Shown here: positions 8,863 through 18,433 of the stretch, in pieces
Position numbering within the stretch: the first letter of the stretch is position 1
Layout of the letters: each line of letters opens with the position of its first letter
Assembly: GCF_030651915.1 (NCBI RefSeq)
Contig: NZ_JAUSBV010000005.1
Coordinates: 1-64,000 of the forward strand
Direction: 5' to 3'
Origin: Parvibaculum sp.
GTDB taxonomy: Bacteria; Pseudomonadota; Alphaproteobacteria; Parvibaculales; Parvibaculaceae
DNA: 64,000 nucleotides
Made by a program: the position numbers and the translations under genes
Notes under the pieces: model-generated
What the model was told of the DNA's origin: nothing
What the model saw: only the letters and a program-made list of their open reading frames with translations
The model's database searches: none

Positions 8863-9348
8863 TCAGTCGGCAGCGTTGGCGATGCCAGCCGATTTGCGGC
8901 GCGTGTCCGAGCTGACAACCTGCTGTTCCGCGACCCGACCATCGATCACATCGCCGAGAGATACAGAATTCAGGTAAAGCTGAATCTGGTGGCTGAGACC
9001 CTCCCACAAATCATGGGTGATGCAGCGTCCTGACGATGGCAAGCAGCCCCGGGGTGAGCCCAGCTCGCAACGGGTTGCCTTGATCGGTTCGTCGACCGCG
9101 AGGATAACGTCCGCAATCCGGATGTCGTCGGCGACGCGCGACAGCAGATAACCGCCGCCCGGCCCACGAACGCTCTTCACCAAGTCGCCACGGCGCAGCT
9201 TGGCGAAAAGTTGTTCCAGATAGGACAATGAGATCTCCTGGCGATCGGCGATTTCTGCCAACGCCACGGGACTGCCGTCCGAATGCCGTGCCAAGTCGGC
9301 CATGGCCATCACGGCATAACGCCCCTTGGTTGTGAGCTTCACGGCCAA
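8863..9348 (-). CDS. iscR: Rrf2-family Fe-S-sensing regulator, IscR-like
   Basis: This 161-residue Rrf2 protein has an N-terminal winged helix (about 1-65, with SLSYLEQLFAKLR as the recognition segment and a RGPGGGY wing). Three cysteines at about 94, 102 and 109, then His112 in CITHDLW, match the cluster ligands of IscR, although the Cys spacing (8 and 7) is slightly wider than in E. coli. IscR represses suf/isc genes when Fe-S loaded. It heads the operon, so feedback control of all downstream genes is expected. The tail is hydrophilic and variable. Confidence 0.88.
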   Translation of the reverse strand: MAVKLTTKGRYAVMAMADLARHSDGSPVALAEIADRQEISLSYLEQLFAKLRRGDLVKSVRGPGGGYLLSRVADDIRIADVILAVDEPIKATRCELGSPRGCLPSSGRCITHDLWEGLSHQIQLYLNSVSLGDVIDGRVAEQQVVSSDTRRKSAGIANAAD

Positions 9349-9657
9349 CTCCCTCGTTTGGCAGGCAAAGAACGGTCAAAAGCTTGCACAACCGGCCATT
9401 GCCTGTGTTAAGAACATGCGCCCCGATGGACCGGAAAACGGGCCTGCGACAGTAATAAACGCAGGCGGCAGATCCGGATCGGCGAGGCTGGCAGCGCAAG
9501 GCTCAACGATTTCCGAGCGCCGTAGTCAACTATTTAGCATCTCGCGGCCGAATTTCCAGAGGAATTGCTGAAACAAAGCAAAAATATCTCCCTGTTCTTT
9601 AGTGGGATATTACGCGTCAGCACCTCGCCGGCCGCATAGCCCGAGACAGACCCAGAC
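9349..9657. other. divergent intergenic region (SUF operon / hydrolase promoters)
   Basis: This 309-bp gap lies between divergent genes and must hold the SUF promoter. On the minus strand ATAGTTGACTAC (9522-9533) resembles one half of an IscR type 1 operator and includes a TTGACT -35-like hexamer. A TTGACC occurs nearer the gene (about 9375-9380) without a good -10. No promoter is convincing on either strand, and I see no coding sequence. Confidence 0.35.
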
Positions 9658-10314
9658 ATGCCTGAAGTGATTTTCAACGGCCCCGCCGGCCGGATCGAGG
9701 GCCGGTACCACCACAGCAAGAAGTCGAATTCGCCGGTCGCGCTGGTGCTGCACCCCCATCCGCAATTTGGCGGGACCATGAACAACCCCGTCACGTATGC
9801 CCTTTACCAGGCATTCGTAAACCGGGGTTTCTCGGTGTTGCGGTTCAATTTCCGTGGCGTCGGGCGCAGTCAGGGCGCGTTCGATTCCGGCATTGGCGAG
9901 CTTTCGGACGCCGCCTCGGCGCTCGACTGGCTGCAATCTCAAAATCCGGATGCGGCACAATGCTGGATCGGCGGTTTTTCATTCGGCGCCTGGATCGCAA
10001 TGCAGGTTCTGATGCGGCGCCCGGAAATCGAGGGTTTCATCTCCGTCGCCCCGCTGGCCAACATGTATGACTTTTCCTTCCTGGCGCCCTGCCCCTCGTC
10101 CGGCATCATCATCAATGGCAGCACCGATCAGGTGGCGCCGCCTGCGGATGTGCTGAAACTCGTCGAGCGGCTGAAGACGCAAAAGGGCATCACGATCGAA
10201 CACGCGTCCGTAGAAGGCGCCAATCACTTCTTTGAATCGCATCTCGAGCCGCTGGCGAATACCATTGGCGCCTATCTCGACAAGCGGCTCGCGGTGGCGC
10301 CGGAGAAAGCCTGA
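9658..10314 (+). CDS. alpha/beta hydrolase (COG2945-like)
   Basis: This 218-residue protein has a compact alpha/beta-hydrolase fold. The oxyanion region is LHPHPQFGGTM (about 31-41). The nucleophile elbow is GGFSFGAW with Ser108, the acid is probably Asp in NGSTDQVAPP (about 161), and the His lies in GANHFF (about 195). Such proteins are soluble esterase- or acyl-hydrolase-like enzymes with no assigned substrate. The ATG at 9658 directly follows cagac. It is convergent with anmK, with only 3 bp between the two stops. Confidence 0.8.
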   Translation: MPEVIFNGPAGRIEGRYHHSKKSNSPVALVLHPHPQFGGTMNNPVTYALYQAFVNRGFSVLRFNFRGVGRSQGAFDSGIGELSDAASALDWLQSQNPDAAQCWIGGFSFGAWIAMQVLMRRPEIEGFISVAPLANMYDFSFLAPCPSSGIIINGSTDQVAPPADVLKLVERLKTQKGITIEHASVEGANHFFESHLEPLANTIGAYLDKRLAVAPEKA

Positions 10315-10317
10315 CCC

Positions 10318-11433
10318 TCAGTCGTCGGCCGTTCCGCCCGCCCGGTGGATCGTGCCGCCGGGCATCGGCTTCGGAACGCCCGTCGTCGTCGGCAGGCTGA
10401 GCGGCAACCCGCGCAGCGAACGCACCGCGAGATAAGCAAAAGCCTCGGCCTCCACATCGTCGCCGCGCCAGCCAAGGTCCTCGGCCGGAAGGACGCCGCC
10501 CTGCAGTCGCTTGCTCAGCATCGCCATCAGCACTGGATTGTGCCGTCCCCCGCCACAAATGACGAAGCGCGAGGGTATTCCGGGTACATGTGCAAGGCTG
10601 CGCGCGATGGCCTCGACAGTGAAGGCTGTCAGCGTCGCCGCGCCGTCGGGCGGAGACAGATGTCTCACGGCATCCGGCGAGAAGGAGAAACGATCAAGCG
10701 ATTTCGGCGGCGGTGTTTCGAAAAACTCATGCGACATCAAGTGCTCCAGCACATCCATGTCGACATCGCCGCCAGCCGCCAGCGCGCCGTCGCGGTCAAT
10801 CGGTTCACCGATATGCTCCAGCGCCCAATCGTCGATCAATGCGTTGCCGGGGCCGGTGTCGAAAGCCAGGAGCACGCCATCGGGCGATACATAGGTGACA
10901 TTTCCGACGCCGCCGATATTGATGATTGCGACTGGCTCCACAATCCCGGTGCTGCCGACAAGTGCCTGATGATAGAGCGGCACCAGTGGCGCGCCATGGC
11001 CACCGGCGGCAACGTCAGCGCTGCGGAAATCGTTGACCACGTCGATCCCGGTCAGCCGCGCCAGCACATCGCCAAGACCGATCTGCACCGTCCGGTGGCG
11101 GCCCGGTTGGTGGAGCACCGTCTGACCGTGAAACCCGATCACCGAGATATCGGCGGGCTTCAGCCCGGCCTCAACCAGCAGCGCCCGCACTGCCAGCGCA
11201 TGGGCGAGCGTCAGATGCCGCTCGGCCTCGGCCACCTCCTCGGGCATGGGTTCGTCCGGCTCCCAGCTCATTGCGGCGTCAAGCGCCAGGCGAAGAAGCA
11301 GGCGCTCCTCCGGCTTGTAGGGGACGGCGAGCGACGCGCCCGGGCGCACCGCACCCTCGCCGTCGGTTTCGATAATGGCGGCGTCGATGCCGTCGAGCGA
11401 GGTCCCGCTCATCAGGCCCAAAGCGCGGATCAT
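10318..11433 (-). CDS. anmK: anhydro-N-acetylmuramic acid kinase
   Basis: This 371-residue protein of the acetate/sugar kinase superfamily has the family signatures [11 protein letters not shown] at the N-terminus, [24 protein letters not shown] and [11 protein letters not shown]. AnmK phosphorylates and hydrolyses 1,6-anhydro-MurNAc to MurNAc-6-phosphate in peptidoglycan recycling. An in-frame GTG at 11454 would add seven residues, but the ATG at 11433 places the SGTSLDG motif at the usual distance from the start. It is divergent from tyrS with an 80-bp spacer. No other recycling gene is adjacent. Confidence 0.92.
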   Translation of the reverse strand: MIRALGLMSGTSLDGIDAAIIETDGEGAVRPGASLAVPYKPEERLLLRLALDAAMSWEPDEPMPEEVAEAERHLTLAHALAVRALLVEAGLKPADISVIGFHGQTVLHQPGRHRTVQIGLGDVLARLTGIDVVNDFRSADVAAGGHGAPLVPLYHQALVGSTGIVEPVAIINIGGVGNVTYVSPDGVLLAFDTGPGNALIDDWALEHIGEPIDRDGALAAGGDVDMDVLEHLMSHEFFETPPPKSLDRFSFSPDAVRHLSPPDGAATLTAFTVEAIARSLAHVPGIPSRFVICGGGRHNPVLMAMLSKRLQGGVLPAEDLGWRGDDVEAEAFAYLAVRSLRGLPLSLPTTTGVPKPMPGGTIHRAGGTADD

Positions 11434-11513
11434 GGCTGTTTGTCCGTTTTTCACTCAGCCAAAGCGTGATACACCAGCCGCGCCTTCAAGCCTATCCGAA
11501 ACCCGAGCCGATC

Positions 11514-12770
11514 ATGACCAGCTTCAAGTCCGACTTCCTGCGCGAGCTTTCCGCCCGCGGGTTCATTCACCAGACCTCCGACGATGCGGGCCTCGACGCG
11601 CGCGCGCTGGAAGGACTATTGACGGGCTATATCGGCTTCGATGCGACGGCGCCGAGCCTTCATGCCGGTAGTCTCGTCCAGATCATGCTGTTGCGCTGGC
11701 TGCAGAAGGCCGGGCACCGGCCGATCGCGCTGATGGGTGGCGGCACGACGCGGATCGGCGATCCGAGTTTCCGCGACGAGGCGCGGCCTCTGCTGACCGA
11801 CAAGAAAATCGAAGAGAACCTCGCCGGCATCAAGGCCGTGTTCTCGAAATTCCTGAAATTCGGAAACGGCAAGACAGATGCCGTCATGGTCAATAATCGC
11901 GACTGGCTCGACAACCTGAATTATATCGACTTTCTGCGCGACTACGGCCGCCACTTCTCGGTCAACCGGATGCTGTCTTTCGACAGCGTGAAAATCCGGC
12001 TCGAACGCGAACAGAACCTGTCGTTTCTCGAATTCAACTACATGATCCTTCAGGCCTATGACTTCGTGGAGCTGAACCGCAAATATGGCTGCACGCTGCA
12101 AATGGGCGGCTCGGACCAGTGGGGTAACATCGTCAACGGAATTGAGCTCGGACGGCGCACTGATGGCGCGCAGCTTTATGGCCTGACCAGCCCGCTGCTC
12201 ACGACGTCATCGGGCGCCAAGATGGGCAAGACCGCGTCAGGTGCGGTGTGGCTCAACGCCGACATGCTGTCGCCCTATAACTACTGGCAGTACTGGCGCA
12301 ACGCCGAGGATGCCGATGTCGGACGCTTCCTGCGACTCTTCACCGAGCTGCCGCTCGACGAAATCGCGCGCCTCGAAAAATTCGAAGGCGCGGACGTCAA
12401 CGAGGCGAAGAAGATCCTCGCCACAGAGGCGACAGCGATGGCGCATGGTCGCGCCGAGGCCGAAAAAGCGGCCGAAGCCGCCCGCACGGCTTTCGAGGAG
12501 GGCGCGATCAGCGCCGATATGCCGACCGTCGAAATCGACGCCGATGCGCTCAAGGTCGGACACGGCCTGCTCAACGCCCTTGTTCAGGCCGGGCTCGTCG
12601 CTTCGACCAGCGATGCCCGCCGCCAGATCAAGGGCGGTGCCGTGCGCGTCAACGATGCGCAGGTCGGCGACGAAAAAATGGTGCTTTTCTGCGAGAACCT
12701 GACACCGGAAGGCGTCATCAAGCTCTCGCTCGGGAAGAAGAAGCACGTGCTGCTGAAGCCCAGGGGCTGA
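11514..12770 (+). CDS. tyrS: tyrosyl-tRNA synthetase
   Basis: This 418-residue class I synthetase has the HIGH-type motif HAGS at 50-53, the Tyr-binding region (YMILQAYDF and [10 protein letters not shown]) and a KMSKS-type motif reading KMGKT. The C-terminus carries an S4-like RNA-binding domain ([18 protein letters not shown]). It charges tRNA-Tyr. The frame is open upstream, but the ATG at 11514 gives the standard [10 protein letters not shown]-terminus. A hairpin terminator follows at 12793. Confidence 0.95.
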   Translation: MTSFKSDFLRELSARGFIHQTSDDAGLDARALEGLLTGYIGFDATAPSLHAGSLVQIMLLRWLQKAGHRPIALMGGGTTRIGDPSFRDEARPLLTDKKIEENLAGIKAVFSKFLKFGNGKTDAVMVNNRDWLDNLNYIDFLRDYGRHFSVNRMLSFDSVKIRLEREQNLSFLEFNYMILQAYDFVELNRKYGCTLQMGGSDQWGNIVNGIELGRRTDGAQLYGLTSPLLTTSSGAKMGKTASGAVWLNADMLSPYNYWQYWRNAEDADVGRFLRLFTELPLDEIARLEKFEGADVNEAKKILATEATAMAHGRAEAEKAAEAARTAFEEGAISADMPTVEIDADALKVGHGLLNALVQAGLVASTSDARRQIKGGAVRVNDAQVGDEKMVLFCENLTPEGVIKLSLGKKKHVLLKPRG

Positions 12771-12792
12771 TCGGCGGCGACCGGAACGAATG

Positions 12793-12826
12793 AGCCCTCC
12801 CCGGTTTCCCGGGAAGGGCTTCTTCC
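12793..12826 (+). terminator. probable terminator after tyrS
   Basis: AGCCCTCCCCGG and CCGGGAAGGGCT form a 12-bp stem with one mismatch and a short TTT/CCC loop, followed by TCTTCCT. The T-run is interrupted, so termination strength is uncertain. Confidence 0.6.
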
Positions 12827-12893
12827 TGAACGCTCCCTAAAGCGCGTTCCACGGCTTATTGAGCTGCCGCGTTTGTGGCTCCTGTCGGTCCGT

Positions 12894-14030
12894 CTATTCG
12901 GCGGCCGTCGACGTGCCGAGCGCGAAAATTGCCGCGTCGCCGCCGGCGCCGTTGATCGCCTGAAGATATTTGATGCCTTCCTCGGCAATGTCGTCGCCGA
13001 CCATACGGTCGCCTTCACCGTAAAGCTCGGCCATGTCCACATAGGCCGCATACATCGGCGCCGTGCGGCTCGTCACGATGCCGGCCTTGACCAACGTCTT
13101 GATGAGTACGCGGAAGATGTTGGTCGCTTCCTGCAACTCGCCACGCATGTTCTTGTCGGTCAGTGCTTCGGCCAGCGCACCTTGCACCCAGCGCCAGTCG
13201 AGGCCGACCTTCTCGTAGATCGCCTTCTTCTGTTCGGGGCCAGTCGAATTGCGCATCAACGTCATGAAGACTTCAAGCGCCCAATCCTCGATCATGTCGC
13301 GCTCGGCCGGCGGCAGGTTCGGCACAGTGCGGTCGGCCCAGATCTTGCCGAACTTGTGATGGAAGGCTTCGTCGGTCATCGTGAGCTGCATCAGCCGCCG
13401 CATCACCGGATCGTTGGTCTTGGCATAGAAAGTCGCGAAGGCGCCCATCGCCAGCCCTTCGACGATCATCTGCATGCCGACGAGCTTTTTCCACACAAGC
13501 GGCGAGGCGACGATCTCGCAGAGCAGCTTTTCGAGCACCAGACCGCAGGCCGTCGGCCTGCCCCAACGCGCCTGGATGTATTTTGCAAAGCCGGTGACGT
13601 GACGCGCTTCCTCGCGCGTCTGGTTGGCGGCATATTCCTGCGCGCCGGGATCTTTCAGAATGTGGCAAAGGCTCGCCGACAGCGCCAGCGCGCCCTGCTC
13701 GCCATGCAGAATCGACGACATGCCCCAACGGACATTCTCGTTGACCAGATATATCTTCTGCCTCTCGTCGAGCTTGTCCGACACCGCCGTCTTCAATTCC
13801 ATATTGAAGTCGATCGGCATCAGCAGTTCGTTGTCGAGGTCCCACGGTTCGGAGAAGTCGATGTACTTGCTGTCGAGTGGATCCCAGAAATGATCGTGGG
13901 TCGCCGAAATGATCTTGTCGAAAGCGCTCGAACGTTTGCCGTAACGGTCGACATCCATCATGGCCGGAAAGTCGTCCGGTGCGACCGCTTCATAGGCGGC
14001 GTCCATCGTCATTTTCTGATTGGTGGACAT
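12894..14030 (-). CDS. ferritin-like/R2-type di-iron protein
   Basis: This 378-residue helical protein carries a complete four-helix di-iron ligand set: E111 (HGEQG), E141-x2-H144 (EEARH), E191 (VEGLAMG) and E221-x2-H224 (DEAFHH). That pattern belongs to ribonucleotide reductase R2, bacterial multicomponent oxygenases and AurF-type N-oxygenases. I cannot assign a substrate. No reductase or ferredoxin partner is adjacent, and it is apparently transcribed alone. The ATG at 14030 follows GGGGAGGAAG, an excellent ribosome binding site. A second ferritin-like protein (DUF455) lies at 18.4 kb. Confidence 0.75.
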   Translation of the reverse strand: MSTNQKMTMDAAYEAVAPDDFPAMMDVDRYGKRSSAFDKIISATHDHFWDPLDSKYIDFSEPWDLDNELLMPIDFNMELKTAVSDKLDERQKIYLVNENVRWGMSSILHGEQGALALSASLCHILKDPGAQEYAANQTREEARHVTGFAKYIQARWGRPTACGLVLEKLLCEIVASPLVWKKLVGMQMIVEGLAMGAFATFYAKTNDPVMRRLMQLTMTDEAFHHKFGKIWADRTVPNLPPAERDMIEDWALEVFMTLMRNSTGPEQKKAIYEKVGLDWRWVQGALAEALTDKNMRGELQEATNIFRVLIKTLVKAGIVTSRTAPMYAAYVDMAELYGEGDRMVGDDIAEEGIKYLQAINGAGGDAAIFALGTSTAAE

Positions 14031-14117
14031 GGGCTTCCTCCCCTTGCCAAGGCAATAGCGAAGTCAAAGCTTACATATACGGAGTGACACTCCGCAATCC
14101 TGAATCGTACATGGCTG

Positions 14118-17100
14118 TCAGTTTTGCGGTGCGGGAGAAATATCAGGCATCAGTACAGGCGGCCCGACATCTTCCGGCTGTGGCGCGGAGTCCTGAACGG
14201 GCGGCAGCTCGGAGGACGTCGTTGCGCCGCCAAACTCAAACATCCGGCGCAGGAAGCCCGGCGCAAGCGCCGAGAGCGGATTGACGATGACCGTCGGGTC
14301 ATCAGACGGTCCGCGCACCCGGTAGGTCAAGGCGAATATCCCCTCGCCCTCGCGACCGACAATCAATGGTCCGAACAGCGGCACCTGCCCGAGGAAGGAA
14401 TTGATGGTGTAGGCGGGAACCAAGGTCCCTTCCATATCGATCCGGTCCGTCGCACGGTCGACGTGACCCTTCATCGTCAGTCCGATGGCCGGGCCGGAGG
14501 TTCGGGCATCGTCGACGTCGATGCGACCTTCGGAAATGCCAAATGCCAACTGCAATCCGTTGAACAGGATTCCCTCGCCATTCAACGTGTCACGAATGCC
14601 AGTCAGAGATCCCACCGTCAGAATGTTCGCCAGCACTGGCGCATCGACAATGCGAAACTCGTCAATGGTCGCGGTGCCCTTCAATGGCGATCCCGCGATT
14701 GTGTCGTCATAGATACCCGTCGCACTGAGCGTTCCGCCTCTCATGCTGTCGGTGAAATCGAGGGCACGAAAAACACTGCCGGCATCGTTCGATGCCAGCG
14801 CCAGATGGCGCACACCGGCATCGTCTGGGCCGATTTTGATCGTCAAGGGCGCTTCCTGCATATCAACTGCAGTCACGTTCAGTGTCCAGATATGACCGTC
14901 CACCTGAACGATGTTCGCGCTGACGGCATTGAACGTCGTGTCGTTGTTGCCCGTTGCCCGTGCAATTTCGGCGTGTATCGCGGTTCGACGCGCCGGATCG
15001 GCGACCACCTCGGGGGACAATAATGGAGGTTGGGGCCCTTCATCGTCTTGCGCTTCTTCGTCATCTCCCTTTCGGCCAGATATGATTTCGGCGAGAAGCC
15101 GACGGGCATCGAACCGCGCACCGCGAACGGTCATTGTCACCGACGTATCGTCAGTCGGGCCTGCCACAAAAGAAAAGTCGTTGTCGGGACCGAGCCTGAC
15201 AACGGGCAGATTCGCAGCCGTCAACCGACCATCGGACCCGAGAGAAAAGTCGCCACGCGCCTCGATTTTGTCCCCCGTCAGTTGGAAGCCGGAAACCTCA
15301 AAGCCGCCGCTCAAGAATGCCAGCCGGAGGTCCGCCGTTGCCGGAACGCCTGCCGCCTTCCACCAACCGGCGTAGTCAAGCTTGACGATGGCATCCGTCA
15401 GATCGGCCTTGATGGCGGCGCGATTTACGTCCTTGCCGTCGCCGCTGAATGTGGCGTCGAACGCCGCGGGGCCATGGAGAAAATCGTTCAGACCGACGCC
15501 CACTGCTGTGCGCCCGTTATCGTCCAGTACGCCGGACAGTCGATAGGACGAACCGACACCGCCGGCGCGTGCGAAGTTTTCGCGCCATTCCAGATCGAGC
15601 GGCGGCGCGCCGTTGATGCCGACCGGGCCGCGTGCAACCAACCCGCTGCGCGAGACATCAATGTCGAGTGTGCCGGAGGTGATGGAAACGTTCTTCAATA
15701 TGCCGGGAATGGCGAGATCGACAGCCTTGGCCGTACCGGAAAAATCGATATCTTCCATGGTCACGTCCTTCACCAGCGGCAATTCGAGACGGCCCTCCAC
15801 ATGGCCGCTGCCCCCGACATCGCGCGGATCGACACTGAAATTTCGGATCAGGTTCAGCGGTTCGTGGTCGAGAAGCGCCAGAATGTCGGCCGTCGGACCG
15901 TCGACGGTGAACGCGATGCGGCCGGGGGCGCCTTTCCTGTTCAACTCGTCGGCGTCGAAATGCCCTTTGCTGACCGTGAGCGTCCCGCCGCCGTCGAGAC
16001 CGATCTCGGCCGATGACACCCAGGCGTCGAACCGATTACCGGTCACCCGGCCGTTTGCCTCGACATTCTCCATCGGCGGCATCTGGCCGATATATCTCAG
16101 CGTCGCTCCCTTGACCGCGAATTCGACATGAAGGTTTTCGTCGGGAATCGGGATCCGGTTGTCGGCGTCGTCGATCATGCCGGCGGGCATGTCGATCTCG
16201 AACGATCCACCGGTGACGTCGCCGCCGGAGAGATTCTTTCCCACCCATTCGCGGGCGCCCTTGGCGAGCGGCAAGGGCCAGATCGCCTTGAAGGCATCGA
16301 GCGGCATCGCATCGAGGCGCCCGGAGACACGAACCGCCGGCGATCTCTCGCCATCGCGCACGGTTCCGTTCACCGAAACGCCGCCGCCCGCCGTTTCGAT
16401 GGTCAGTTCCTCGATTTCGGCGCTTAATGATTCAAAATCGAAGTCACCCTTGAGGCGCGCCGTTTCGAGATCGACGGGCCCCTCGAAGAAGCCGGGCACC
16501 TCGGTGTGGATATTGCTGGCGACCAAATCGACCGTTGCACCGGCAATATTGAGGCCGTCGCCAATGCGGTAGTCGAGCTGTCCGACCAGCGACGCAAAGT
16601 GGGGTCCGGCCTCGAATGTCAGCCCGATAAGATCGATGCGACGCGCGACGCCGTCGAATTCGACTTCGGCATGCGCCTTCTCGATCGGTATCGACGCATC
16701 CCACGGGTTCGGCAGGTCGATCTCGCCCGGGCCGGCATCGAGCGTCAATCGTGCGGACAGCATATCGCCATTTGCCCTGATCCGCAGCTCACCGCGCGCG
16801 TCGACAGGCGCATTGAACACCGCATAGTCGGCGAAGGCGGACGACATGCGCGCAAAGGCAGCCGGAACCACATTGGTTGCGCGTGCCTCAATGTGGGCGG
16901 AATCGGCACCGGATGGCAGCAACCCGTTCATTTCGACGGTTGCGAATGTGTCGTCGATCGCGATGTCGGCCTGCAATGTGGCGGCAAGTCCGCCCACGCC
17001 TCGAAACACCACCAGATTGGCGGAAGGTGCGTCGAAGGCAACGCCATTGACCTCATCGACAAGCCGCAATGTTCCGTCGCGTATGCCGACATGCGTCAGA

Positions 17101-17654
17101 TAGTCCAGCGGGGTCCCGGTTTCCTCACCAGCCGAAAGGGCTTCGATCAGCCGCCCGACAAATGCGGCGGCCTCCGGATCGGCCGGCTGTGCCGGCGTCC
17201 CGGCGCCGGCCATGGCCAGCGTGATGCCGGAATCGGGGCGCCGGAGAACGGTGGCACTGACGCCATAAAAATCGATCGCGGTCGGCGCCAGCACACCACG
17301 CAAGAGCGCCGGCATACTTATCTGAAAAGCGAGTTCGGGAACGAATGCAACGGTGTTGTCGTCAGCGCCGGTCAGCCTGACATCGACCAGGCGCAACGAC
17401 AGTCGACGATCAGCTGCAGACCAGCGCAGGACAGTGTCGCCAACGTTGAGCTTGCCGCCCTGCAGCGAGGGCGCAGCGGCAGTTTCGATCATGCCCCCGA
17501 GAAAGGCCACGGATACCGGACCGGAAGACAGGCGCCATGCAAGAACCGCCAGCAGAACAGCCGTCGCCGCCACGGCAACGCCAACAACTTCCAACGCGAT
17601 TTTACTGGTCCGGCGGATCAAGAAGCGACATCTCTCCCAATGCTGCCTGCCCAT
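14118..17654 (-). CDS. large AsmA/YhdP-like (DUF3971-type) envelope protein
   Basis: This 1178-residue protein has one N-terminal membrane helix (about 16-42). A long beta-rich periplasmic region follows, with repeated short strands (for example VNGTVRD, VSGRLDAMPLD, AKGAREWVGKNLSGG). The KGAREWV-GG-V-GG-F pattern and the final MEGTLVPAYTINSFLGQVPLFGP-type segment are seen in YhdP/AsmA-family proteins. These form long bridge-like structures implicated in phospholipid transport to the outer membrane. The C-terminal 35 residues are Pro-rich. It starts 208 bp from the divergent bcp gene and ends close to the di-iron gene. Confidence 0.8.
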   Translation of the reverse strand: MGRQHWERCRFLIRRTSKIALEVVGVAVAATAVLLAVLAWRLSSGPVSVAFLGGMIETAAAPSLQGGKLNVGDTVLRWSAADRRLSLRLVDVRLTGADDNTVAFVPELAFQISMPALLRGVLAPTAIDFYGVSATVLRRPDSGITLAMAGAGTPAQPADPEAAAFVGRLIEALSAGEETGTPLDYLTHVGIRDGTLRLVDEVNGVAFDAPSANLVVFRGVGGLAATLQADIAIDDTFATVEMNGLLPSGADSAHIEARATNVVPAAFARMSSAFADYAVFNAPVDARGELRIRANGDMLSARLTLDAGPGEIDLPNPWDASIPIEKAHAEVEFDGVARRIDLIGLTFEAGPHFASLVGQLDYRIGDGLNIAGATVDLVASNIHTEVPGFFEGPVDLETARLKGDFDFESLSAEIEELTIETAGGGVSVNGTVRDGERSPAVRVSGRLDAMPLDAFKAIWPLPLAKGAREWVGKNLSGGDVTGGSFEIDMPAGMIDDADNRIPIPDENLHVEFAVKGATLRYIGQMPPMENVEANGRVTGNRFDAWVSSAEIGLDGGGTLTVSKGHFDADELNRKGAPGRIAFTVDGPTADILALLDHEPLNLIRNFSVDPRDVGGSGHVEGRLELPLVKDVTMEDIDFSGTAKAVDLAIPGILKNVSITSGTLDIDVSRSGLVARGPVGINGAPPLDLEWRENFARAGGVGSSYRLSGVLDDNGRTAVGVGLNDFLHGPAAFDATFSGDGKDVNRAAIKADLTDAIVKLDYAGWWKAAGVPATADLRLAFLSGGFEVSGFQLTGDKIEARGDFSLGSDGRLTAANLPVVRLGPDNDFSFVAGPTDDTSVTMTVRGARFDARRLLAEIISGRKGDDEEAQDDEGPQPPLLSPEVVADPARRTAIHAEIARATGNNDTTFNAVSANIVQVDGHIWTLNVTAVDMQEAPLTIKIGPDDAGVRHLALASNDAGSVFRALDFTDSMRGGTLSATGIYDDTIAGSPLKGTATIDEFRIVDAPVLANILTVGSLTGIRDTLNGEGILFNGLQLAFGISEGRIDVDDARTSGPAIGLTMKGHVDRATDRIDMEGTLVPAYTINSFLGQVPLFGPLIVGREGEGIFALTYRVRGPSDDPTVIVNPLSALAPGFLRRMFEFGGATTSSELPPVQDSAPQPEDVGPPVLMPDISPAPQN

Positions 17655-17862
17655 GCAAACAGCAGAAATAAGGCAAAAACGAGTCGGTCACCTATCTAGC
17701 CGCAGTCCACCGTCAAGTCTGCAAAATTGGCGCCGTGCGGCGCGGTTCTGCACAAATAAGCTTAACACGGCTGGCCTCGAGGGCGGCGGCAATCCATATT
17801 GTGCCCTGCCCGGCCAAGGCGGGCATAAACATCTCCTGCAAGCGAGAATGAGGCTGATATCG

Positions 17863-18429
17863 ATGGCGACGGCACCCACGCGCAAGACGGCCAAGGCCGC
17901 TCCGAAAACCGCAGCAAAGGCCGTCGTGCGGCCCCGCGCGAAGGCAGCGGCACCTGCCGACAGCGCCCTTCCGGCGGCCGGTGCCAAGGCGCCCGCCTTC
18001 AAGCTGCCGGCCGATGACGGAAGCGCGGTAACGCTGAAGCAGCTCGCCGGCAAAAAGGTCGTCCTCTATTTCTATCCCAAGGACGACACGCCGGGCTGCA
18101 CCACCGAGGCAATTGCCTTCAGCGCGCTGAAGAAGAAGTTCGATGCCGCCGGCGCCGTCGTGCTCGGTGTTTCAAAGGACACGGTCGAGAAACACTGCAA
18201 ATTCCGCGACAAGCACGGCCTGACCGTCCGGTTGCTCTCGGACGAAGATGGCAAGACGCTGGAGGCGTATGGCGTCTGGGGTGAAAAAAGCCTTTATGGC
18301 CGCAAGTTCATGGGGATTACCCGGACAACCGTTCTGATCGACGGCAAGGGTATGGTGAGCAAGGTCTGGCCGAAGGTGAAGGTCAAGGACCATGCGGAAG
18401 AAGTGCTCGCTGCCGTCAAGGAACTCTAG
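17863..18429 (+). CDS. bcp: peroxiredoxin, Bcp/PrxQ type
   Basis: This 188-residue thiol peroxidase has the peroxidatic Cys79 in DDTPGCTTEA. The resolving Cys five residues later found in E. coli Bcp is replaced by Ile84. C112 (EKHCKF) is the only other candidate, so it may be a 1-Cys or atypical 2-Cys enzyme. An unusual Ala/Lys/Pro-rich extension of about 38 residues precedes the fold. I chose the ATG at 17863; another at 17848 adds five residues. A DUF455 gene follows after 4 bp, probably co-transcribed. Confidence 0.88.
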   Translation: MATAPTRKTAKAAPKTAAKAVVRPRAKAAAPADSALPAAGAKAPAFKLPADDGSAVTLKQLAGKKVVLYFYPKDDTPGCTTEAIAFSALKKKFDAAGAVVLGVSKDTVEKHCKFRDKHGLTVRLLSDEDGKTLEAYGVWGEKSLYGRKFMGITRTTVLIDGKGMVSKVWPKVKVKDHAEEVLAAVKEL

Positions 18430-18433
18430 GCCT

